Positions 1 through 5,118 of a stretch of 6,625 nucleotides of DNA are shown in pieces. The DNA comes from JANWLD01 sp035700225 (GTDB lineage: Bacteria > Patescibacteriota > Saccharimonadia > Saccharimonadales > 2-12-FULL-41-12). The translations under genes were made by a program, and so were the position numbers. The notes beneath the pieces were generated by a model. The model made no database searches and was not told the origin of the DNA. It was given only the letters and a program-made list of their open reading frames with translations. Location of the stretch: positions 1 through 6,625 of the forward strand of contig DASSOT010000030.1 in assembly GCA_035700225.1 (NCBI GenBank), written 5' to 3'. Position 1 is the first letter of the stretch. The number at the start of each line of letters is the position of its first letter.

Positions 1-107
1 ATCTCCTTATGAATATAGCCGGCCTGAATCAACAACTGGGCGTTCTTAGCCGCTTCATCTGACGGCACATCCTTTATAGTTTTGGTAAATAGCTTTGAGT
101 ATCTCAT
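1..107 (-). CDS. proS: Prolyl-tRNA synthetase, N-terminal 35 residues (cut by window edge)
   Basis: Seen: an open frame starts at ATG 107-105 and runs off the left edge. It begins MRYSKLFTKTIKDVPSDEAA and continues to A-Q-L-L-I-Q-A-G-Y-I-H-K-E. Known: bacterial class II ProRS starts with the same pattern (M-R-x-S, then T-x-K-[DE]-x-P-x-[DE]-A, then L-L-x-[RQ]-A-G-[YM]-I), so the family call is good although only the first 35 residues are present. The enzyme charges tRNA-Pro in the cytoplasm. An AGG lies seven bases before the ATG and AGGA lies closer still, so the start is supported. It follows the amino acid kinase by 28 bp on the same strand and is probably co-transcribed with it under the upstream leader. 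A possible extended -10 (TGG-TACAAT, 126-118) lies 10 bases before the start and could give an extra short transcript. ProS after rseP is a common bacterial order, which adds support. Confidence 0.85.
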   Translation of the reverse strand, partial: MRYSKLFTKTIKDVPSDEAAKNAQLLIQAGYIHKE

Positions 108-135
108 TTTCCTGCCTATTGTACCACCATGAGTA

Positions 136-981
136 TTAACCATTTAGTGCAAATTTCGTGCCTATTTCACCAGCTAATGCAAGTTCCACCGCTGATTCCA
201 AATTGCCGTTAGCGATAACCATGTCTAACCCACCCATAGCAAGGATTTCAGCTGCTTCCAGCTTACCTTCCATACCTCCGTTGGTGAGCTCGTTTGCCCC
301 GCTATCATCGATGTATTCGTGTGCTTCATCTATATCGCGCACAATCTCTACTACTGAATTTTCATCTGAAATGTCCGCTAATAAACCGTTCTCGCGACCT
401 AACATTACAACATCTACCGCTCCGAAACCTCCATGCTCGTCAAGGGCTACGCCCAGTTCCGCAGATAGGATCGCATTATCGCCAAACATAATTTCGTCAT
501 AGCTCCTAGCATCGTCCTCGTTCGCCATAACAAAATCGCCATGGCGAGCATGTGCCCCCAGAGTATTCATAAGGTTTATTCTAGCTTTTTCCTCGGACTT
601 TTCGGTTAGTTCAGACCTGGTTAGAAGCACCACGCCAACTGCAGTAGACTCATCTACTGCAGTAGACTCATCTAACGCATCTGCGTAAGAGTTTGCATTC
701 AATCGATTACCAATATCGGCCAATCGCTGGAGTTCTGGCATTTCTTCAGATTTTTTAGGCTTATCTTTCATCCCCAAATGTGCCATAGCCCTCGGAATAG
801 CTCCTGATGAAACGACTATTAAGTTATGCGTTTCCGCCAAGTTAACCGCTGAGCGACCAAGTTGGCGGAAAAAAGCATCATTAGGCATCAACATTCCAGT
901 TTCAGGATTTTTTGTTGTAACTAAACTGCCGCTTACTTTTATAACGGCTGTTCTTTCCTTCGTTTTGTCTAATTCAATCAT
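136..981 (-). CDS. Glutamate 5-kinase-like amino acid kinase, no PUA domain
   Basis: Predicted 281-residue cytoplasmic kinase of the amino acid kinase fold. Family hallmarks seen: VIKVSGSLV with Lys15, VVSSGAI (58-62), V-L-L-T-R (118-122), N-E-D-D (154-157), D-E-I-M-F-G-D-N-A (162-170), N-G-G-M with Lys240, and a final G-T-K-F. This order matches glutamate 5-kinase (ProB, gamma-glutamyl phosphate formation, first step of proline synthesis) rather than UMP kinase or aspartokinase. The C-terminal PUA domain of enterobacterial ProB is absent. Odd points: the usual G-D-N-D ends in Ala, the usual L-L-T-D nucleotide motif reads M-L-G-R, and DESTAV is repeated in tandem at 104-115. Start choice: ATG 981 has AAAGAG six bases upstream, whereas the in-frame ATG at 1002 lies in the terminator U-tract with no ribosome site. 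It precedes proS. Glutamate 5-kinase activity is uncertain, and it may be a paralogue with another substrate, so I give no symbol. Confidence 0.8.
   Translation of the reverse strand: MIELDKTKERTAVIKVSGSLVTTKNPETGMLMPNDAFFRQLGRSAVNLAETHNLIVVSSGAIPRAMAHLGMKDKPKKSEEMPELQRLADIGNRLNANSYADALDESTAVDESTAVGVVLLTRSELTEKSEEKARINLMNTLGAHARHGDFVMANEDDARSYDEIMFGDNAILSAELGVALDEHGGFGAVDVVMLGRENGLLADISDENSVVEIVRDIDEAHEYIDDSGANELTNGGMEGKLEAAEILAMGGLDMVIANGNLESAVELALAGEIGTKFALNG
638..674. repeat. Perfect 18-bp tandem duplication inside the kinase gene
   Basis: Two identical adjacent 18-bp units occupy 638-655 and 656-673, with one further matching base at 674. Each unit reads actgcagtagactcatct on the + strand and encodes D-E-S-T-A-V in the kinase frame, so the frame is kept. 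It lies in the loop before the V-L-L-T-R strand. Removing one copy brings the loop to about the length usual in glutamate 5-kinases, so the second copy looks like a recent in-frame expansion, or an assembly error. Confidence 0.95.
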
Positions 982-987
982 ATAAAT

Positions 988-993
988 CTCTTT
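988..993 (-). promoter_or_regulatory. Ribosome binding site that decides the kinase start
   Basis: AAAGAG reads 993 to 988, six bases before ATG 981. The longer in-frame alternative ATG at 1002 has only U-rich sequence before it, which is the tail of the terminator. This favours the shorter 281-residue protein. Confidence 0.6.
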
Positions 994-1002
994 AATCAGC
1001 AT

Positions 1003-1026
1003 AAATAAAAATCGGCCCGGAGGCCG
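1003..1026 (-). terminator. Intrinsic terminator (attenuator) before the kinase gene
   Basis: Read on the - strand, CGGCC (1026-1022), loop TCCG and GGCCG (1017-1013) form a five-pair all-GC stem, followed by A and a run of five T (1011-1007), then ATTT. This is a standard rho-independent terminator. It ends 22 bases before the kinase ATG and shares the promoter at 1139-1167 with that gene, so it can only make sense as a conditional terminator or as the end of a separate small RNA. Confidence 0.8.
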
Positions 1027-1077
1027 TTTATGCTGATTCTTTTGGTTAGTTTAGGTTAAAACTAGCATAGCCTCCGG
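1017..1077 (-). promoter_or_regulatory. Anti-terminator hairpin
   Basis: The 5' arm 1077-1064 pairs with 1034-1029 and 1024-1017 (8 pairs plus 6 pairs, bulge at 1028-1025). The 3' arm takes up the whole 5' side and loop of the terminator stem, so both cannot form together. A ribosome waiting at the leader-peptide stop (1082-1080) would cover the 5' arm and allow termination. One stalled at the first proline codon (1097-1095) would leave it free. Confidence 0.6.
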
Positions 1078-1079
1078 TG

Positions 1080-1130
1080 TCACATCGGGGCTGGCGGCAG
1101 TACGAATAGGTGGTGGTCTTTCCTGCTCAT
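1080..1130 (-). CDS. Putative leaderless leader peptide with proline codons near its stop
   Basis: A 16-codon frame from ATG 1130-1128 to TGA 1082-1080 encodes MSRKDHHLFVLPPAPM. The ATG lies nine bases beyond the end of the TATAAT, at or next to the expected transcription start, so no ribosome binding site could precede it and translation would be leaderless. Three of the last five codons are proline (CCG, CCA, CCG), immediately before the competing hairpins. Known: leader peptides of amino-acid attenuators carry codons for the regulated amino acid just ahead of such structures, and leaderless leader peptides are documented in Actinobacteria. Caution: the local sequence is C-rich, so some proline codons would arise by chance, and the peptide itself has no recognisable family. 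Confidence 0.45.
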   Translation of the reverse strand: MSRKDHHLFVLPPAPM

Positions 1131-1138
1131 AAGACACA

Positions 1139-1167
1139 ATTATAGCTTATTAATGAAGTTTTGTAAA
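1139..1167 (-). promoter_or_regulatory. Near-consensus sigma-70-type promoter for the leader, kinase and proS
   Basis: On the - strand, TTTACA (1167-1162), exactly 17 bases, then a perfect TATAAT (1144-1139). It begins four bases after the CPBP stop codon. The expected transcription start is about 1132-1130. This separates the kinase-proS unit from the rpsB-to-CPBP operon. Confidence 0.85.
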
Positions 1168-1170
1168 CTG

Positions 1171-1950
1171 CTAAAAAGGCTTGAAGATGAACAGGGTTAG
1201 AAAAGCCAGCGAATTTTTTGTTATATGGACGATTACACCGGCCCAGATGTTGCCGGTCTTTTCGCGCAGATAGACAAGAACCATGGACAATATAAGGGTG
1301 TCGACTGCCGCAGTCCAGACCGTGCTGTTATCTTTGCCGCCGAACAAATGTGCTAGGCCGAATATAAGACTGGTAAGTATCGCCGAGGTTAAAAAAGGCA
1401 ATCTGGTTCTCAGACCGCTATATAAGAAACCGCGGACGGTAATTTCTTCGGTTATAGCCGGCAATGCCACCAAAGCCAAAAACACCAGAAAAAGCGCGCT
1501 TCCACCGCTGGCAGTTTCAAAACCGACCTGCTGGCTCTGTTCTACATTTACGCTAGGAACAAAAACCTGCAAAAGAGCTAGTGCCAGGGCGATGATTGAA
1601 AAGTACACAGCATAAGCCGGAAGTGCATAGAATAGTTTTCCCCACTGGGGTTTTTTTACGCCTATGCGCGGCCAGGATATTTTCCTTTTCCTCAAAAAAA
1701 GCCACAGCAAAAGCAGGGCCGATATTTCCGCCAGGAGTATAAAAAAGAACTGTAAGGCCACGGAGCCGTCTACTTCAGAAGGTATATTGTCTTTATTTAC
1801 GCCTTTTATCAGCAGGTACTGGATGATGGCGTAGCCAGCGATTATCTGCGCGCCGAAATAAACGGCAAGGGTCACCACTATGGCAGAAACAGGTCCGAAA
1901 TTCAGCTTCGATTTCTTAACCGCCTGCGGGGCTGTGCCCAGTCCTGTCAA
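1171..1950 (-). CDS. CPBP-family intramembrane protease
   Basis: A 259-residue multi-pass membrane protein with hydrophobic stretches near residues 22-48, 65-87, 108-131, 151-166, 186-203, 213-228 and 245-257. The three motifs of the CPBP (CAAX protease and bacteriocin-processing, Abi) family are complete: E-E-x-x-x-R (Glu168, Glu169, Arg173), F-G-L-A-H (His201) and H-I-T-K-N (His242, Asn246). In characterised relatives such as Rce1 these residues form the catalytic centre. The substrate here is unknown. The start is TTG 1950-1948, inside TTGA shared with the rseP stop, with AGGCGG five bases upstream. Later GTG codons would cut into the first membrane segment. The overlap implies translational coupling to RseP, so both membrane proteases would be made together. 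Family confidence is high and biological role is open (bacteriocin immunity, prenyl-protein processing or signalling are all possible). Confidence 0.88.
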   Translation of the reverse strand: MTGLGTAPQAVKKSKLNFGPVSAIVVTLAVYFGAQIIAGYAIIQYLLIKGVNKDNIPSEVDGSVALQFFFILLAEISALLLLWLFLRKRKISWPRIGVKKPQWGKLFYALPAYAVYFSIIALALALLQVFVPSVNVEQSQQVGFETASGGSALFLVFLALVALPAITEEITVRGFLYSGLRTRLPFLTSAILTSLIFGLAHLFGGKDNSTVWTAAVDTLILSMVLVYLREKTGNIWAGVIVHITKNSLAFLTLFIFKPF

Positions 1951-3068
1951 AAGAACCGCCTAACATCAACCACGGTTATAAGAACGAACAGGAACATCAA
2001 AAATGCAAAGCCCGAGCCGTGTATCAGTTCCTCGCGCCTTTTAGTCAGCGGCGTGCGCAGAACCTTGAAAACCAAGGTTACGAACAAACGCCCGCCATCC
2101 AGCGCAGGAATAGGCAGTACGTTTATGAGGGCCAATGTCAGAGATATGATAGCGATTATCATCAATATGAAACTAAACCCCAGTTTGCCGCCCTCTTTTA
2201 GGATATAAAAAATCCCGACCGGCCCGGATACTTGTTCGCTCGCTTTTTTTGTATCGCCGTGAGAGAGGCTTGCAACTACGGTTCCCAGGCCCTTGAATGT
2301 CAGCTCGCTGAATTGTTTTATCAGTCCGCCCGCGACTATCGGCGCCGACCAGGTTGAACGGCGCAGTTCTATGCCACTTTGCCCGGATATGCTGGAAACT
2401 CCCAAAAAGCCGTTTCCAGTGTTTTCCTTGTTCAGTGTAGCCGATGTTGATACTTCTTTCCCTTCACGATTTAGCTTTATCGCAACGGTTTTTCCGGCAT
2501 TGTCTTTGGTTATAGCGGCAATCTGCTCCGGCGATGTTATATTCTGGCCGTTTATGTTAAGTATCCTGTCATGAGATTTCAGTCCCGCACTCTGCGCAGG
2601 AGAATCCTTCACGACATTATCGACCAGGACAACATCCTTGTCTTTGATTTGCTGGACAGTCTTTGTGTCGCTGGGAACCGTGTACTGGTTATCTACCAAT
2701 TTCGGCAAAGCCGTAGCGGCCAGAACTGTCAGTAACAGATAGGCTATCAACAGGTTCATAGCGACTCCGGCCAGCATTATCTTCACCTTGGTTGATAGAG
2801 GCGCCGCCCCGAAACTACCCGGCCGAGTGTCCGAGTCGTGCTCGCCCTTAAGACGTACGAACCCGCCCAGCGGAAGAAAATTTATACTGAATAGGAATTT
2901 GCTTTTTTTAGTCTTGACCTTCTTTGACCAGGCTTTAGGCGGGAAGCCTATTCCGAACTCCTCCACTTCCACGCCGCCGCGGCGCGCCATTACGAAATGG
3001 CCCCACTCGTGCGCTACCACCAGGCCGATGAACATGATAAGGCTGATTATCAGAAGAAATACAGTCAT
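1947..3068 (-). CDS. rseP: RseP-like site-2 (M50) zinc metalloprotease
   Basis: A 373-residue membrane protease that cuts transmembrane substrates, in known relatives anti-sigma factors and leftover signal peptides. Seen: first membrane segment with the zinc motif H-E-W-G-H (His20, Glu21, His24), F-L-P-L-G-G-F-V-R-L (64-73), a second membrane segment about 97-120, one PDZ domain about 148-215 (S-P-A-Q-S-A-G-L-K-S-H-D-R-I-L-x-I-N-G), then the second zinc-ligand motif N-x-L-P-I-P-A-L-D-G-G (Asp324) and a last segment about 354-369. One PDZ domain is the Gram-positive (RasP) layout, whereas E. coli RseP has two. It starts at ATG 3068, 37 bases after frr, with no convincing ribosome site but a TGG-TATAAT eight bases upstream, suggesting its own leaderless transcript besides readthrough. 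Following frr is the usual place of this gene, here with uppS, cdsA and dxr missing from between. Confidence 0.93.
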   Translation of the reverse strand: MTVFLLIISLIMFIGLVVAHEWGHFVMARRGGVEVEEFGIGFPPKAWSKKVKTKKSKFLFSINFLPLGGFVRLKGEHDSDTRPGSFGAAPLSTKVKIMLAGVAMNLLIAYLLLTVLAATALPKLVDNQYTVPSDTKTVQQIKDKDVVLVDNVVKDSPAQSAGLKSHDRILNINGQNITSPEQIAAITKDNAGKTVAIKLNREGKEVSTSATLNKENTGNGFLGVSSISGQSGIELRRSTWSAPIVAGGLIKQFSELTFKGLGTVVASLSHGDTKKASEQVSGPVGIFYILKEGGKLGFSFILMIIAIISLTLALINVLPIPALDGGRLFVTLVFKVLRTPLTKRREELIHGSGFAFLMFLFVLITVVDVRRFF

Positions 3069-3076
3069 GCTAATAG

Positions 3077-3085
3077 ATTATACCA
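3077..3085 (-). promoter_or_regulatory. Candidate extended -10 promoter for rseP
   Basis: TGG-TATAAT reads 3085 to 3077, a perfect -10 with the upstream TG of extended -10 promoters. The matching -35 position (3105-3100, AACACC) is poor. Only eight bases separate the -10 from the rseP ATG, so the mRNA would be leaderless. Confidence 0.5.
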
Positions 3086-3105
3086 ACTTAATATCTATGG
3101 GTGTT

Positions 3106-3666
3106 CTAGACGGTCAGGATTTCGGATTCTTTATTCTTGGCCGTAGACTCGACACCCTCTTTTGCCTTGGAAACCACCTCATCTATACGCTTTGATATGC
3201 GCTTGGCTTCATCTTCGCTTATAGCCTTGTCTTTCTTGGCTTGATCCACTTCTTTCATCGCGTCGTGTCGTACGCCCCTCACGGCAATCATACAATCTTC
3301 TACCTTATCGCCCAACTGCTTGGCTATCTGGCGCCGTCTTTCCTCTGTCAGTGGAGGTATGGGAACCCTTACGACGCGTCCGTCATCCATCGGGTTCAGC
3401 CCCAGGGCCTGGTCCTGGCGGATAGCCGAACTTATGGCTTCGAGGTTGTTCGGATCAAAAGGAGTTACCTGTAAAAGTTGAGGTTCCGGCGCAGATATGG
3501 TCGCCAGCTGTATCAAAGGCATTTGCTGGCCGTAGGCTTCGGCCGTAACCCCGTCAAGCATACCGGGGTGCGCCCGGCCGGTACGAACCTTTTTAAGCTC
3601 TTCCTCAAAGTATGTTACGGCCTTGTCGATTGCCGTATTAAGCTTGCCGATAACCTCGTTTTCCAT
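3106..3666 (-). CDS. frr: Ribosome recycling factor
   Basis: 186 residues, the standard length of bacterial RRF, which with EF-G splits the post-termination ribosome in the cytoplasm. Diagnostic blocks seen: V-R-T-G-R-A-H-P-G-M-L-D-G-V (27-40), P-L-I-Q-L-A-T-I (50-57), F-D-P-N-N-L-E-A-I (70-78), I-R-Q-D-Q-A-L-G-L-N-P (82-92), R-V-P-I-P-P-L-T-E-E-R-R (100-111), and the C-terminal helix with K-A-I-S-E-D-E-A-K-R (148-157). These cover the hinge and both arms of the three-helix bundle plus the inserted beta domain. The start lies six bases after the tsf stop, with GGAG nine bases upstream inside the end of tsf, so it is co-transcribed and probably coupled. In most bacteria pyrH separates tsf from frr, and here it does not. 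Confidence 0.97.
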   Translation of the reverse strand: MENEVIGKLNTAIDKAVTYFEEELKKVRTGRAHPGMLDGVTAEAYGQQMPLIQLATISAPEPQLLQVTPFDPNNLEAISSAIRQDQALGLNPMDDGRVVRVPIPPLTEERRRQIAKQLGDKVEDCMIAVRGVRHDAMKEVDQAKKDKAISEDEAKRISKRIDEVVSKAKEGVESTAKNKESEILTV

Positions 3667-3672
3667 AAAGTT

Positions 3673-4275
3673 TTACTCCACCTCGCCCAGCGCCATACGG
3701 CTGAACCTTTTGACTACTATGTTCTCTCCCAGTTTAGCAATATTTTCTTTGATATATACGCCCACCTTTTGGTCAGGGTTCTTTATGTATGGTTGTTCCA
3801 ACAGACATTTTTCTGCGAAGTGTTTGGCCACCATACCGTCGACTATCTTGCCAATCATATTCTCGGGCTTGCCTTCTGCTTTCACTTTTTCAGTGAATTC
3901 TTCGGTAATTTTCTTCTTATCTTTTTCAGGTACATCATCAGCAGATATATAAATCGGGCTTGAAGCGGCAATATGCATCGATATGTCTTTCACCAGGTCG
4001 GTAAATATATCATTGCGCGCAACAAAATCAGTTTCACAGTTCACTTCTACCACCACCCCGATTCTGCTGTCGTGGTTATAGGTGCCGATTATACCGGCGC
4101 GCGCTTCCCTTTCACCGCGTTTCTCCGCCTTGGTCAACCCCTTCTTGCGCATAGCGGCAAGTGCCTTGTCAAAGTCGCCGTCAGCTTCTTCCAGCGCTTT
4201 TTTGGCATCGGTTATACCTACGCCTGTCAGCTCACGCAGTCTTCTTATCTCTTTGATATCTATCTTGCTTCCCAT
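3673..4275 (-). CDS. tsf: Translation elongation factor Ts (short form)
   Basis: EF-Ts, the guanine nucleotide exchange factor of EF-Tu, 200 residues. Seen: N-terminal UBA-like domain with I-K-E-I-R-R-L-R-E-L-T-G-V-G-I-T-D-A-K-K-A-L (7-28), the link to the core with K-A-E-K-R (49-53), the EF-Tu contact motif T-D-F-V-A-R (84-89), and a C-terminal L-L-E-Q-P-x-I and V-G-V-Y-I-K-E. The length resembles the short EF-Ts of Thermus (about 196) rather than the E. coli protein (about 280), so the second core subdomain and the coiled coil are reduced or missing. Start choice: ATG 4275 has GAGGAG four bases upstream. An in-frame ATG at 4320 would add 15 basic residues read from the rpsB tail and lacks a site. 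One base separates it from the rpsB stop (TAA-T-ATG). Confidence 0.96.
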   Translation of the reverse strand: MGSKIDIKEIRRLRELTGVGITDAKKALEEADGDFDKALAAMRKKGLTKAEKRGEREARAGIIGTYNHDSRIGVVVEVNCETDFVARNDIFTDLVKDISMHIAASSPIYISADDVPEKDKKKITEEFTEKVKAEGKPENMIGKIVDGMVAKHFAEKCLLEQPYIKNPDQKVGVYIKENIAKLGENIVVKRFSRMALGEVE

Positions 4276-4276
4276 A

Positions 4277-4990
4277 TTACTCCTCGGTCTTATCTGTTTT
4301 CTTGGCTTTCGCCTTGCCATCGTTTATAGCGCTGACTACATAGTCAGTTATCAACTGAATGGATTTTATAGCATCGTCATTCGCAGGTATTTCGTAGTCT
4401 ATTGAGCTCGGATTGGCATTGGTATCGACTACCGCCACTATCGGTATACCCAGTTTCTGCGCCTCTTTTATGGCGTTATTTTCATTTATTACGTCTACCA
4501 CGAACACTGCCCCAGGTTTGTTCGCCATATGTTTGATTCCGCCGTACAGGAAATTCATTCCGTCGATTTCTTCTTGGTAGCGCTGTACTTCGAGCTTGTT
4601 ATATTTTGCTTCCAGCGCTCCTGAAGCCATCTTTTGTTCAAGATCTTTCAGGTACTTGATACGGCTGTTCATAGTGTTGGCATTGGTGAGCATTCCGCCA
4701 ACCCAACGCTCGCAGACAAAGGGCATGCCCGTATCTTCAGCCGCTTTTTTGATAATCGCCCTGGCCTGTCTTTTGGTGCCTACCAAAAGCACCTGCTTGC
4801 CCTCGGACGCCGTCTTTTCAAGGAAGTCGCAGGCTGACTCCAGCTTGTCGACGGTAGCCGTCAAATCGATTATGTGACTGCCGTTTCTTTTGCTATGTAT
4901 ATATGGCGCCATCTTAGGGTGCCACCGGCTGGTCTTGTGCCCGAAATGCGCTCCGGACTCAAGCAATTTCTTAATATCTACTTTTGTCAT
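4277..4990 (-). CDS. rpsB: 30S ribosomal protein S2
   Basis: 237 residues, a normal length for S2, which sits on the solvent side of the small subunit between head and body and is needed for S1 binding in many bacteria. Family blocks seen: L-L-E-S-G-A-H-F-G-H (9-18), W-H-P-K-M-x-P-Y-I (23-31), I-I-D-L (40-43), V-G-T-K-R-Q-A (70-76), R-W-V-G-G-M-L-T-N (95-103), F-V-V-D-V-I-N-E-N-N-A-I-K-E-A (163-177) and G-I-P-I-V-A-V-V-D-T-N-A-N-P (181-194). It ends in a Lys/Asp/Glu-rich tail. AAAGGA lies four bases before the ATG. It is the first gene of the operon that continues with tsf, frr, rseP and the CPBP gene. In E. coli S2 represses its own rpsB-tsf message, and a structured leader upstream (5083-4991) makes a similar control possible here. 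Confidence 0.97.
   Translation of the reverse strand: MTKVDIKKLLESGAHFGHKTSRWHPKMAPYIHSKRNGSHIIDLTATVDKLESACDFLEKTASEGKQVLLVGTKRQARAIIKKAAEDTGMPFVCERWVGGMLTNANTMNSRIKYLKDLEQKMASGALEAKYNKLEVQRYQEEIDGMNFLYGGIKHMANKPGAVFVVDVINENNAIKEAQKLGIPIVAVVDTNANPSSIDYEIPANDDAIKSIQLITDYVVSAINDGKAKAKKTDKTEE
4280..4285 (-). promoter_or_regulatory. Ribosome binding site that decides the tsf start
   Basis: GAGGAG (4285-4280), the last two sense codons of rpsB, lies four bases before ATG 4275. It is the strongest Shine-Dalgarno match in the window and rules in favour of the 200-residue EF-Ts. Confidence 0.8.
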
Positions 4991-5083
4991 ATCTTCCTTT
5001 CATCTTCGGTCCGGGCATACCGCATTGCTGTTCAAGCGAACCTGCAAACGGAGGAAAAACTCCCGTCCTGCTTAGTTAATCGT
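4991..5083 (-). promoter_or_regulatory. rpsB 5' leader with small hairpins
   Basis: This stretch has no gene. On the - strand, ACGGGAG (5066-5060) can pair with CTCCGT (5053-5048) with one bulged G, and CGGT (5022-5019) with ACCG (5010-5007) around an eight-base loop. AAAGGA at 5000-4995 is the rpsB ribosome site. A leader of about 90 nt would allow feedback by S2, as known for E. coli rpsB, but I do not see a match to that element, so the role is only a suggestion. Confidence 0.35.
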
Positions 5084-5089
5084 CATAGC

Positions 5090-5118
5090 ATCTTACTACA
5101 TCTGTTGACCAAAGTCCA
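5090..5118 (-). promoter_or_regulatory. Candidate rpsB operon promoter
   Basis: TGGACT (5118-5113), 17 bases, TAAGAT (5095-5090), each matching the consensus at four of six positions. It is the best-spaced pair I find upstream of rpsB, but it is weak and other reads are possible. It would interleave with the divergent L31 promoter. Confidence 0.35.

Larger units (their letters stand above)
1007..1132 (-). ncRNA. Structured leader RNA with mutually exclusive hairpins (candidate proline attenuator)
   Basis: Predicted transcript from the TATAAT at 1144-1139 to the T-run at 1011-1007, about 125 nt. Seen structures: (1) a small hairpin around the leader-peptide stop, CCGATGTGACACCGG (1088-1074), with one A-C mismatch; (2) an anti-terminator in which CCGGAGGCTATGCT (1077-1064) pairs with AGCATA (1034-1029) and GCCTCCGG (1024-1017), 14 pairs with a four-base bulge, enclosing a smaller AGTTT/AAACT hairpin (1063-1059 with 1052-1048); (3) the terminator stem at 1026-1013. 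Structures 2 and 3 use the same bases and exclude each other, and 1 and 2 also compete. It does not resemble any riboswitch, T-box, SRP, 6S or tmRNA consensus I know. Position before a ProB-like gene and proS suggests proline-responsive attenuation. A free-standing small RNA is the alternative. Confidence 0.6.

Noticed and set aside
158..502. Open frames on the + strand across the kinase, and similar ones opposite rseP, tsf, rpsB and prfA
   Set aside because: They are antisense shadows of clearly recognisable genes, with serine- or proline-rich composition, no family resemblance and no ribosome sites.
136..981. The amino acid kinase as a relocated pyrH (UMP kinase)
   Set aside because: V-S-S-G-A, F-G-D-N-x-L-S-A, N-G-G-M-x-x-K and the G-T-x-F ending are glutamate-5-kinase motifs. 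The UMP kinase G-G-G-N-x-x-R-G and T-D-T-A-A-x-R blocks are absent.
136..1002. Longer kinase starting at ATG 1002
   Set aside because: That ATG lies directly in the terminator tail with no ribosome site. The ATG at 981 has AAAGAG at a proper distance and the homology begins after it.
1013..1029. The GC hairpin as a + strand terminator
   Set aside because: On the + strand the stem is followed only by TTTA and no + strand gene ends before it. The long T-run is on the - strand.
1051..1137. A 28-codon frame from GTG 1137 in the leader region, with CCA-CCA-CCT (Pro-Pro-Pro) and two further prolines, as the leader peptide
   Set aside because: Its GTG lies two bases after the TATAAT, upstream of any transcription start from that promoter, and it would end inside the anti-terminator loop. 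It is kept only as a possibility if transcription comes from the CPBP gene.
3673..4320. EF-Ts starting at ATG 4320
   Set aside because: The extra residues overlap the rpsB end out of frame and are unlike any EF-Ts N-terminus. ATG 4275 has a strong GAGGAG site.
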